Source: Bacteroidota bacterium
Lineage (GTDB): Bacteria; Bacteroidota; Bacteroidia; Chitinophagales; UBA10324
Assembly (NCBI GenBank): GCA_003455275.1
Contig: DMRR01000270.1
Coordinates: 19,282-25,220, forward strand
DNA: 5,939 bases
Reading direction: 5' to 3'
Shown here one piece after another: positions 1 through 5,939 of the stretch. The notes under the pieces were generated by a model. It had not been told where the DNA came from and did no database searches. It saw only the letters and a program-made list of their open reading frames with translations. Within the stretch, counting starts at the first letter, position 1; the number at the start of each line of letters is the position of its first letter. A program made the translations under genes and the position numbers.

Positions 1-271
1 TGTCTTTATCTCCGTAAGGACAACCATTGTTTTCAACGGGACCTGCAACATCAATACAATGGTCGGCATTATCCAGCACGCCATCTTTATCACGATCACC
101 GTAAGGACACCCGTTATTTTCTTTCGGTCCCGGAGTATCAATGCACTTGTCTGCATTATCAAGCACACCGTCACCATCTTTATCAGCATAGGGGCATCCT
201 TTATTTTCAACCGGACCAATCACATCGGGGCAGGCGTCGTTGATATCGAGTACACCATCCTGATCACGATC
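1..271 (-). repeat. Tandem 87-bp coding repeats (thrombospondin type 3 units)
   Basis: Three complete units and the start of a fourth lie within the outer-membrane protein gene. Units begin at residues 485, 514, 543 and 572 (bases 271, 184, 97 and 10), an exact period of 29 residues. Each starts with D-x-D-x-D-G-V-L-D, has two cysteines 12 residues apart (498/510, 527/539, 556/568), and ends G-P-x-E-N-x-G-C-P-Y. The Asp residues are of the type that bind calcium in thrombospondin type 3 repeats. Each cysteine pair could form a disulfide in the periplasm. The DNA copies are diverged at synonymous and some non-synonymous sites, so this is an old protein repeat rather than a fresh DNA duplication. 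The array continues off the left edge. Confidence 0.9.
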
Positions 272-1723
272 TAAAAGTTTTTCGGTCTTTGATTGAGGTA
301 CAGGAACCTTTATACCGAAATAAATTTTCACACTATGAACATCAGCTCCCACTGCATTTCGAATCAAATCAGGTGAACCGATGTAGATCGGTCCCAGATA
401 GGTGAATAGTCCTGCATCAAAGTGCCCCATGGTTGTGAATGAAAGAGGAATGCCAACGCCAAACCATTTATTTTCATATCTGGGAATGAGCCAGCCACCA
501 GTAGTATTATGAAGTTTTGAAAGTTTATTTTTCATTGAAGGGCTCAAATTCATTCCCACATTGAAAAAAATATTGTGTTTAAAATTATAGTCCGCATAAA
601 TTTTCATATCGAGCGGAAGCCCCATCTTATAGGTGGTTTGGTTGCTGGGGTCAACGGTTGGCCACCGGTTATTCAAAGTATCATCAAACTCCTGAATGTG
701 ATTTACTGTCAGTGGATATATATTCCAATTAATGACATTGGCAGTGAAATCATAACTGTCTGGATCTTTATTAAATTTTATTCCGCCCAGATCCGTAATT
801 GAAAAACCGGCTTTGATTTTATACTTATTAATATCCATTCTTTCTTTATAACTGCCGTCGCCCTGTTTTAAATAACCATCCATATAATTTGGACGATACT
901 CATACACCACACCTAAATCTAATCCTAATCCACTGGCCTGTATTCCGGCACTGTAAAATGTGATTGGGGCAATCTCAATGTTAGAAGTATGACCATATGA
1001 AACTGAACAATCAAATAGTGATATAGTATCAGAGTTGGTGAAATTGTATTTAATATTTTTTCCATACATATAAGCACTGAAATAGCTCTGTAAATATTTT
1101 AGTGTTAAGCCCGCCTTTAAGAAATGAGTTTTGTTATCTGCACTGATCGGAATCACCATAGCGTAGCTGAAGTTAAACTCCCGCCAACTCATTGCACTAA
1201 ACCGGAAATTATCTGATTGAAAAGTTTGTTTCAGAACTTCAGGATCAGCGAGTCCTTCAATTCCATTCTTTGCAAGTTCGGGAGCCACATTATCAATGTT
1301 TGCATAATTTCTAAAGCGTGTGGATATGGCAAATGCATTTTTCGGATTGATAGGAATGAGAACAGACGGGCCCAAGGCATCTTGCTGAATTGTCAGACGG
1401 GCAACTTTTGTACGATTTCCCTTATCCCACGAATCGATGTTATATTTATTTTTCAGGTAATCGTAATTAAAAGTATCCTTAATCATCTTGTTAAGAAAAA
1501 ATCCCCCTTTATGAATGCCTATATAATTGTTATCAAAACCAAGATATACACCTGCCAAACTCATATCATAAGAATAGCGGCTGTCAACAATCTCAGCTGG
1601 GTTAAATAAAATGGCATTAATGCCGGCATAGTTACTTGAAGAGTATCCTATCCAGTCTTGTGAAAAAGAAGATTTGAAAATAATAACGCAGAAAACGAAT
1701 GTCAGAAGTAAAATTTTCTTCAT
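1..1723 (-). CDS. Outer-membrane protein, DUF5723-like with thrombospondin type 3 repeats (3' end outside window)
   Basis: The frame is open from an ATG at 1723 to the left edge (574 full codons, no stop), so the C-terminus is missing. Residues 1-22 form a signal peptide: M-K-K, a hydrophobic core to about F16, then S-S-F-S-Q with probable signal peptidase I cleavage near residue 21 or 22. Residues 23 to about 470 are rich in aromatic and alternating polar/hydrophobic residues, as in outer-membrane beta barrels. The early S-N-Y-A-G-I-N...F-N-P-A-E stretch (residues 30-44) and the following D-N-N-Y resemble the DUF5723 family of Bacteroidota, recognised from memory. A short linker (about 472-484) leads into acidic D-x-D-x-D-G repeats from residue 485. 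In related proteins such repeats usually precede an OmpA-type peptidoglycan-binding domain; that would lie off the edge and is inference. The upstream frame lacks an in-frame ATG, and the signal peptide fixes the start. Likely outer membrane; precise function unknown. Secretion is certain, family fairly sure. Confidence 0.85.
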   Translation of the reverse strand, partial: MKKILLLTFVFCVIIFKSSFSQDWIGYSSSNYAGINAILFNPAEIVDSRYSYDMSLAGVYLGFDNNYIGIHKGGFFLNKMIKDTFNYDYLKNKYNIDSWDKGNRTKVARLTIQQDALGPSVLIPINPKNAFAISTRFRNYANIDNVAPELAKNGIEGLADPEVLKQTFQSDNFRFSAMSWREFNFSYAMVIPISADNKTHFLKAGLTLKYLQSYFSAYMYGKNIKYNFTNSDTISLFDCSVSYGHTSNIEIAPITFYSAGIQASGLGLDLGVVYEYRPNYMDGYLKQGDGSYKERMDINKYKIKAGFSITDLGGIKFNKDPDSYDFTANVINWNIYPLTVNHIQEFDDTLNNRWPTVDPSNQTTYKMGLPLDMKIYADYNFKHNIFFNVGMNLSPSMKNKLSKLHNTTGGWLIPRYENKWFGVGIPLSFTTMGHFDAGLFTYLGPIYIGSPDLIRNAVGADVHSVKIYFGIKVPVPQSKTEKLLDRDQDGVLDINDACPDVIGPVENKGCPYADKDGDGVLDNADKCIDTPGPKENNGCPYGDRDKDGVLDNADHCIDVAGPVENNGCPYGDKD

Positions 1724-2032
1724 GATCCGGTGAATTTTGTTCAATAAAACTGAGAGCAAAGTAGGGAATAGAAAAAAATTTTTCTGAATATTTTTTTCAT
1801 GCAATACATCAAGTTTCGGAATCAGTACTTTTATACCAACTATCTGCAATAGATTTTTATCAAAAAAAATTTAATTCCGGATTTGCCGTTATCCATCTTT
1901 TAAAAAAAATTTTTTGACTTTAACAATTTGGAAAGCCGGCTCATCGTTTCAACGGCATACAATTTGTAAAAATTATTTTAGCTCTTCAGAGCAAATCAAC
2001 TAATTTCAGAAACTAAAATTAATTAAGATAAA
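1724..2032. other. Divergent AT-rich intergenic region between outer-membrane protein gene and htrA
   Basis: This 309-base gap separates two divergently transcribed genes and should contain both promoters. It is strongly AT-rich, with several A and T tracts between about 1771 and 1915. A perfect 9-base inverted repeat (G-A7-T at 1771-1779 and A-T7-C at 1790-1798, 10-base loop) is visible but purely AT except for its end pair. I see no clear match to the Bacteroidota promoter consensus (TTTG near -33, TAnnTTTG near -7). The nearest partial matches are TACAATTTG at 1958-1966 (plus) and TACTTTGC on the minus strand (1756-1763); neither has a well-spaced -33 box. No open reading frame of note or RNA gene is seen. 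Confidence 0.7.
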
Positions 2033-3526
2033 ATGAACATCAGAAAATTTGGACCTACCTTCCTCGTGGCAGTATTCAGTTCAATTCTAACTGTTGCTGC
2101 TCTTCATTTTTTTACAGGTGATACTCTATCACAAAGATTTCAGGCACAGCAAAACACGGCGCGACTTGCCCGGCTCGCCGGATACCAGGCATCGGGAAGC
2201 AACAGTGGTTCCCTAGATTTCACTTATGCAGCAGCCATGACAACACCGGCCGTTGTTCATATTAAGACCATTACCAATCCCAAAGCAGTCTCAAACAAAA
2301 GCTATGGAAATGATCCCTTCCACGATTTCTTCGGTGATCAGTTCTTTTGGAACATTCCTGACCCGTATCATAATCAGGCGCGTGAAGCATCTGGTTCAGG
2401 TGTTATCATTTCTGAAGACGGATATATTGTAACAAATAACCATGTAGTGGAAGACGGGGATGAAATCAAAGTAATTCTCTTTGATAAAAAAGAATATGAG
2501 GGGAAAGTGATTGGAACCGATCCATCAACCGATTTAGCAGTAGTAAAAATTGATGAAAAAAATTTACCCTTCATAGTTTTCGGAAACTCTGATTCTGTGA
2601 AAGTAGGTGAATGGGTGGTTGCTGTTGGAAATCCATTTAACCTCGAGTCAACTGTTACTGCAGGAATTGTGAGCGCAAAAGGCAGAAATATTAATCTACT
2701 GAAAGACGAAGATCATAATGGCGTGATTGAAAGTTATATTCAAACAGACGCCGCAGTGAATCCCGGAAACAGCGGAGGCGCATTGGTAAATACGCGTGGA
2801 GAATTGGTGGGTATTAACTCTGCAATCGCCACTCCTACAGGAACATTTGCCGGTTACTCATTTGCAGTTCCGGTAAATATTGTTCAGAAAGTGGTAGGCG
2901 ATATTATGAATTTCGGTATGGTGCAGCGCGGTTACCTTGGGGTTGGTATTGCTGATCTTACAAGTGACCTTGCAAAGGAAAAAGGTATAAGCGACCTAAC
3001 AGGTGTCTATATTGATACTATTTATCCGGGAAGCGCCGGAGAAGAAGCGGGCATTAAGATCGGCGATGTGATTACCCGCATTAATGGAATAGAAGTAAAC
3101 TCTGTTCCATCTTTACAGGAACAGGTGGCTAGATATCACCCTGGAGATAAAATCACTGTTTCTTATGTGCGAAATGGCGATGAAAAAGTTGCCACAGTTA
3201 TTTTGAAAAACCGCAATGGCGATCAGAAGATGATGGAAACAGGAAGCACTTACTCTTTACTCGGCTGTGATTTTTCTAATCTTTCTTCTAAAGATAAAGA
3301 GGATCTCAACCTTACCGGCGGTGTTAAGATTGTCAAAATAAGTGATGGAAAAATTTCGCGATATACAGACATTCGTGAAGGATTCATCATCACTAAGATT
3401 GACAATAAACCGATTAAAAATTTAGAAGACCTGCGCGCTGTACTTGAGAACAAAAAAGGGGGTGTAATGATTGAAGGCACTTACCCTGATGCACCGGGTC
3501 AATACTTCTACGCATTTGGTCTCTGA
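2033..3526 (+). CDS. HtrA/DegP (Do)-family periplasmic serine endoprotease
   Basis: This 497-residue protein is complete and of usual family length. It degrades or holds misfolded envelope proteins. Residues 8-27 are a hydrophobic N-terminal segment with no clear A-x-A site, so it may be an uncleaved membrane anchor as well as an export signal. The trypsin-like domain (about 65-290) carries the full triad: H137 in T-N-N-H-V-V, D167 in S-T-D-L-A-V, and S247 in G-N-S-G-G-A. PDZ1 spans about 298-395 with Y-L-G-V-G as its carboxylate-binding loop. A more diverged PDZ2 (about 408-497) contains G-F-I-I-T-K-I-D and ends in Y-F-Y-A-F-G-L. Residues 225-233 (D-E-D-H-N-G-V-I-E) form an unusual EF-hand-like loop shortly before the catalytic Ser. 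An in-frame TAA nine bases upstream (2024-2026) and the A-rich leader fix the ATG. The gene stands alone, ending at a terminator. DegP versus DegQ cannot be decided from sequence, so no symbol is given. Confidence 0.97.
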   Translation: MNIRKFGPTFLVAVFSSILTVAALHFFTGDTLSQRFQAQQNTARLARLAGYQASGSNSGSLDFTYAAAMTTPAVVHIKTITNPKAVSNKSYGNDPFHDFFGDQFFWNIPDPYHNQAREASGSGVIISEDGYIVTNNHVVEDGDEIKVILFDKKEYEGKVIGTDPSTDLAVVKIDEKNLPFIVFGNSDSVKVGEWVVAVGNPFNLESTVTAGIVSAKGRNINLLKDEDHNGVIESYIQTDAAVNPGNSGGALVNTRGELVGINSAIATPTGTFAGYSFAVPVNIVQKVVGDIMNFGMVQRGYLGVGIADLTSDLAKEKGISDLTGVYIDTIYPGSAGEEAGIKIGDVITRINGIEVNSVPSLQEQVARYHPGDKITVSYVRNGDEKVATVILKNRNGDQKMMETGSTYSLLGCDFSNLSSKDKEDLNLTGGVKIVKISDGKISRYTDIREGFIITKIDNKPIKNLEDLRAVLENKKGGVMIEGTYPDAPGQYFYAFGL

Positions 3527-3553
3527 TAAAGAGATTGATTTTGATTAAAGAAG

Positions 3554-3590
3554 AAAGAGCGCTCCAAAACGGAGCGCTCTTTTTATTTTT
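3554..3590 (+). terminator. Intrinsic terminator of htrA
   Basis: A 12-bp perfect stem (3554-3565 paired with 3571-3582, core GAGCGCTCC/GGAGCGCTC) closes on a five-base AAAAC loop. It is followed by T4-A-T6 in plus orientation. It begins 27 bases after the htrA stop codon, so it ends that transcript. Read on the minus strand the hairpin is followed only by the interrupted T-rich tract TCTTCTTT, so it could act as a weaker back-up stop for transcripts coming from lon. Confidence 0.93.
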
Positions 3591-3866
3591 TCATAATAGG
3601 CAAGTAAGGCTGGTAGAAATCGCTGAAACATAGAAAAGACGGGAGTTTGGCGATATGAATCATAAAGTGGTTTATAATGGGAAGAAAAAAAGGAACAAAA
3701 AAGCTGCCCGAGATTTGGCAGCTCTTCAACCATAAGATGGGGAAGAGGAAACAACAAACAGAGGTTTAACTGCAAGGAGTATGAGCGGTTTTTCTTTTTG
3801 AAAATCTTGACGATGAAATTCTTTCTCTTAACTACTGAGGAACATTTTGAAACAATCAAACTCAAA
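3591..3866. other. Convergent intergenic region with no convincing gene
   Basis: Together with the htrA terminator this makes the 340-base space between the htrA and lon stop codons. It contains the minus-strand terminator near 3690-3723. The remainder, 3591-3689 and 3724-3866, shows no protein motif, RNA gene or repeat that I recognise. The 3724-3866 part would be the lon 3' untranslated region, about 140 bases long. An open minus-strand frame across 3545-3865 uses a TTG start and reads straight through both terminator hairpins, so I do not call it a gene. Confidence 0.7.
3690..3723 (-). terminator. Probable intrinsic terminator of lon
   Basis: On the minus strand a 7-bp GC-containing stem, AGCTGCC/GGCAGCT (3717-3723 paired with 3702-3708), with an eight-base loop is followed by TTTTTG and, a few bases later, another T-rich run (down to about 3684). 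It lies 143 bases past the lon stop codon and faces the right way to end that transcript. The stem is shorter than the htrA terminator, and the distance from the gene is somewhat long, so confidence is moderate to good. Confidence 0.75.
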
Positions 3867-5939
3867 TTATTTTTTCATCAGGGCAATCTTTAGCACTTCC
3901 GTCATCTCATCTACATAATGAAACTTCAGTCCCTTAATGAAATCAGGATTGATCTCCTTCACATCTTTTTCATTCATACGGCACATGAGTATGTCTTTCA
4001 TTCCGGCGCGACGCGCAGCAAGTACCTTTTCTTTTATTCCACCAACAGGCAGAACTTTTCCCCGAAGAGTTATCTCTCCTGTCATAGCAAGAAATGGTTT
4101 CACTTTTCTTCTGGTGAAAGCAGAAGTGATTGCAGTGAGCATTGTTACTCCGGCTGATGGCCCGTCCTTTGGTATAGCACCTTCCGGAACATGAATATGT
4201 ATATCTGTTTCTTCAAATTCTTTTTCTCCTATCTTGAAATCTTTCGCGTGGCTTTTCAAATAACTAAGTGCAGTGCTCGCGCTTTCCTTCATCACATCAC
4301 CCAAACTTCCTGTAAGTTTCAGGTTTCCCTTTCCTGGGCTAAGTGAAGTTTCTACATAAAGAATTTCGCCACCCACACTTGTCCAAGCCAGGCCGACGGC
4401 CACACCCGAAGGAACTTCCTCTTTATACATTTCATTGTCGAAGCGCGGCGATCCAAGAATTTTTTCAATGTCTTTATTCGAAAGTGTTCCAAGTTTCTTT
4501 TTGCCGAGCGCGATTTCCTTTGCGCACCATCGCATCACGCTTGCTATCTTTCGATCAAGCTCACGCACACCTGATTCGCGTGTGTAATCGCTTATAATTT
4601 TTTTCAGAAGGTCGCTGTCAATCTTTACTTGCTCAGGCTTCACGCCGTGCGCTTCAAATTGTTTTGGAAGAAGATGTTTTTTTCCGATCTCTAATTTCTC
4701 TTCGAGAGAATAACCGCTGATCTCTACTATTTCCATTCTGTCGCGCAAGGCGGGCTGAATAGTTTGCAGTGAATTAGCTGTGGCAATGAAAAGCACTTTG
4801 CTCAAATCATGTTCAAGTTCTGTGTAATTATCATAAAAGGTTGTATTCTGTTCCGGGTCCAAAACTTCGAGCAGTGCCGAAGATGGATCGCCTCGAAAAT
4901 CATTTCCGACTTTATCAATCTCATCGAGCATAATCACCGGGTTGCTGCTTGCAGCCTTTTTAATCATCTGAACGATTCTGCCGGGCATTGCACCAATATA
5001 TGTTTTTCGATGCCCTCGAATTTCAGCTTCGTCGCGCAAACCACCGAGCGACATACGGACATATTTTCTTCCCAGAGCTTTAGCTATTGACTTGCCAAGC
5101 GAAGTTTTTCCTACACCCGGAGGACCTGCAAAACATAGAATCGGACTTTTCATATCTCCTTTCAATTTCAACACAGCAAGATATTCAAGTATGCGGTCCT
5201 TCACTTTTTCTAAACCATAGTGGTCGTCATTCAGAATTTTTGTTGCATTCTTCAAATCAAAATCGTCTTCAGTATATGAATTCCATGGCAACTCGAGCAG
5301 CAAATCGAGATAATTCATAATCACTGAATATTCTGCAGCTGCCGGGTTCATTCGCTGAAGTTTAGCCATCTCCTTGTTGAATTGATCGGCGATGTGCTGA
5401 GCCCATTGTTTTTTCGAAGCGCGCTCCTTCATGTTTTTGATTTCCTGATCATAATCAGTTCCTCCCAATTCTTCCTGAATGGTTTTCATCTGTTGATGCA
5501 GGAAGTAATCGCGCTGCTGCTTGTCTATGTCTGTTCTTACTTTATTCTGAATTTGATTTTTAAGCTCGAGCATCTGAATCTCGGAGTTCAGATGCTTTAA
5601 AACAATTTGCGCCCGCTCATTTAAATCATTGGCTTCAAGAATTTCCTGTTTAACTTTCAAATCAACACTGAGATTTGAGGCTATGAAGTTGACTAAAAAT
5701 TTTGCTGACTCAATATTTCGAAGCATGATATTGGCTTCAGTTGGAATATTCGGTGAAAGCTTTATGACATTTCCAGCCATATCTTTTATGCTTCCAATCA
5801 GAGCATCGAATTCTTTATTCACGGGAACTTCCGGTTCACTTAGTTCTTCCACTCTAGCTCTAAAAAATGGTTCCTCAGAATGTAGCTCCAGGATTTTGAA
5901 CCGGGCTTTCCCCTGAAGAATCACAGTAGTGCTTCCATC
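3867..5939 (-). CDS. lon: ATP-dependent protease Lon (LonA), N-terminus outside window
   Basis: This is an AAA+ serine protease of the cytoplasm that unfolds and degrades damaged and regulatory proteins. The frame is open to the right edge; 690 residues are visible, against roughly 780-820 for whole LonA, so about 100-130 N-terminal residues are missing. A GTG at 5922-5924 lies inside a conserved N-domain strand (G-S-T-T-V-I-L-Q-G-K) and is not the start. Numbering from the window edge, the rest of the N-domain and a helical linker run to about 215. The AAA+ module has Walker A G-P-P-G-V-G-K-T (272-279), Walker B I-M-L-D-E-I-D (336-342) and arginines in L-R-D-R-M (398-402). The protease domain (about 505-690) has the Ser-Lys dyad: S595 in K-D-G-P-S-A-G (codon 4155-4157) and K636 in G-G-I-K-E-K (codon 4032-4034). 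All key residues are intact. It converges on htrA. Its promoter and any heat-shock control lie outside the window. Confidence 0.98.
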   Translation of the reverse strand, partial: DGSTTVILQGKARFKILELHSEEPFFRARVEELSEPEVPVNKEFDALIGSIKDMAGNVIKLSPNIPTEANIMLRNIESAKFLVNFIASNLSVDLKVKQEILEANDLNERAQIVLKHLNSEIQMLELKNQIQNKVRTDIDKQQRDYFLHQQMKTIQEELGGTDYDQEIKNMKERASKKQWAQHIADQFNKEMAKLQRMNPAAAEYSVIMNYLDLLLELPWNSYTEDDFDLKNATKILNDDHYGLEKVKDRILEYLAVLKLKGDMKSPILCFAGPPGVGKTSLGKSIAKALGRKYVRMSLGGLRDEAEIRGHRKTYIGAMPGRIVQMIKKAASSNPVIMLDEIDKVGNDFRGDPSSALLEVLDPEQNTTFYDNYTELEHDLSKVLFIATANSLQTIQPALRDRMEIVEISGYSLEEKLEIGKKHLLPKQFEAHGVKPEQVKIDSDLLKKIISDYTRESGVRELDRKIASVMRWCAKEIALGKKKLGTLSNKDIEKILGSPRFDNEMYKEEVPSGVAVGLAWTSVGGEILYVETSLSPGKGNLKLTGSLGDVMKESASTALSYLKSHAKDFKIGEKEFEETDIHIHVPEGAIPKDGPSAGVTMLTAITSAFTRRKVKPFLAMTGEITLRGKVLPVGGIKEKVLAARRAGMKDILMCRMNEKDVKEINPDFIKGLKFHYVDEMTEVLKIALMKK

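Noticed and set aside
59..1609. Plus-strand frames of 71, 75 and 130 codons opposite the outer-membrane protein gene
   Set aside because: They lie antisense to a 574-codon frame with signal peptide and regular repeats. The first has an Ile/Thr-rich sequence that is simply the complement of the Asp-rich repeats.
1756..1763. TACTTTGC (minus strand) as the -7 element of the outer-membrane protein gene
   Set aside because: It is one base shorter than TAnnTTTG and has no TTG at a suitable upstream distance; too weak to annotate.
1958..1966. TACAATTTG as the htrA -7 promoter element
   Set aside because: It has three rather than two bases between TA and TTTG, and the nearest upstream TTTG (1927-1930) is 27 bases away, longer than the usual 17-23 spacing.
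1981..1992. Small palindrome GCTCTTCAGAGC in the htrA leader
   Set aside because: The two-base loop cannot form a normal hairpin without opening a pair, and there is no family or spacing evidence that it is an operator.
2374..3480. Minus-strand frames of 66 and 76 codons inside htrA
   Set aside because: They are antisense to the conserved protease and PDZ domains and show no domain or start signal of their own.
3545..3865. Minus-strand frame of 106 codons just downstream of lon
   Set aside because: It needs a TTG start, has low-complexity content, and reads through both terminator hairpins including the htrA stem; its composition looks like translated untranslated DNA.
3918..5916. Several plus-strand frames of 72-95 codons opposite lon
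   Set aside because: All are antisense to the conserved ATPase and protease domains of Lon, overlap one another, and have no recognisable motif.
5922..5924. GTG as the start codon of lon
   Set aside because: The frame stays open to the window edge and the residues before it (D-G-S-T-T) continue the conserved Lon N-domain, so this is an internal valine.

Overview
The window looks like an ordinary chromosomal stretch of a Bacteroidota bacterium. The evidence is an AT-rich genome with A-rich rather than Shine-Dalgarno-type start regions, an outer-membrane protein resembling the Bacteroidota-restricted DUF5723 family with thrombospondin type 3 repeats, and a Do-family protease ending in the aromatic Y-x-Y-A-F-G-L tail that I associate with Bacteroidota HtrA proteins. 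I cannot name a genus. No RNA gene, mobile element, CRISPR array or phage signature was seen.

Layout, left to right. Bases 1-1723 (minus strand) are the first 574 codons of a large secreted outer-membrane protein: signal peptide, long beta-rich region, then a regular array of 29-residue calcium-binding-type repeats that runs off the left edge. Bases 1724-2032 are a divergent, very AT-rich intergenic region that must hold the 5' regions of two genes. Bases 2033-3526 (plus) encode a complete HtrA/DegP-type serine protease with an intact catalytic triad and two PDZ domains. It is followed by a strong intrinsic terminator at 3554-3590. Bases 3591-3866 carry no convincing gene but hold a second terminator facing the other way at about 3690-3723. 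Bases 3867-5939 (minus) are the C-terminal 690 codons of the ATP-dependent protease Lon, whose N-terminus lies beyond the right edge.

Two protein quality-control proteases are therefore convergent: HtrA for the envelope and Lon for the cytoplasm. Each has its own terminator, so they are separate transcription units. HtrA is divergent from an abundant-type outer-membrane protein, the kind of client such a protease would handle, but adjacency alone does not show a functional link. I found no convincing new system. The most distinctive local detail is an EF-hand-like D-x-D-x-N-G loop in the activation region of the HtrA protease domain.
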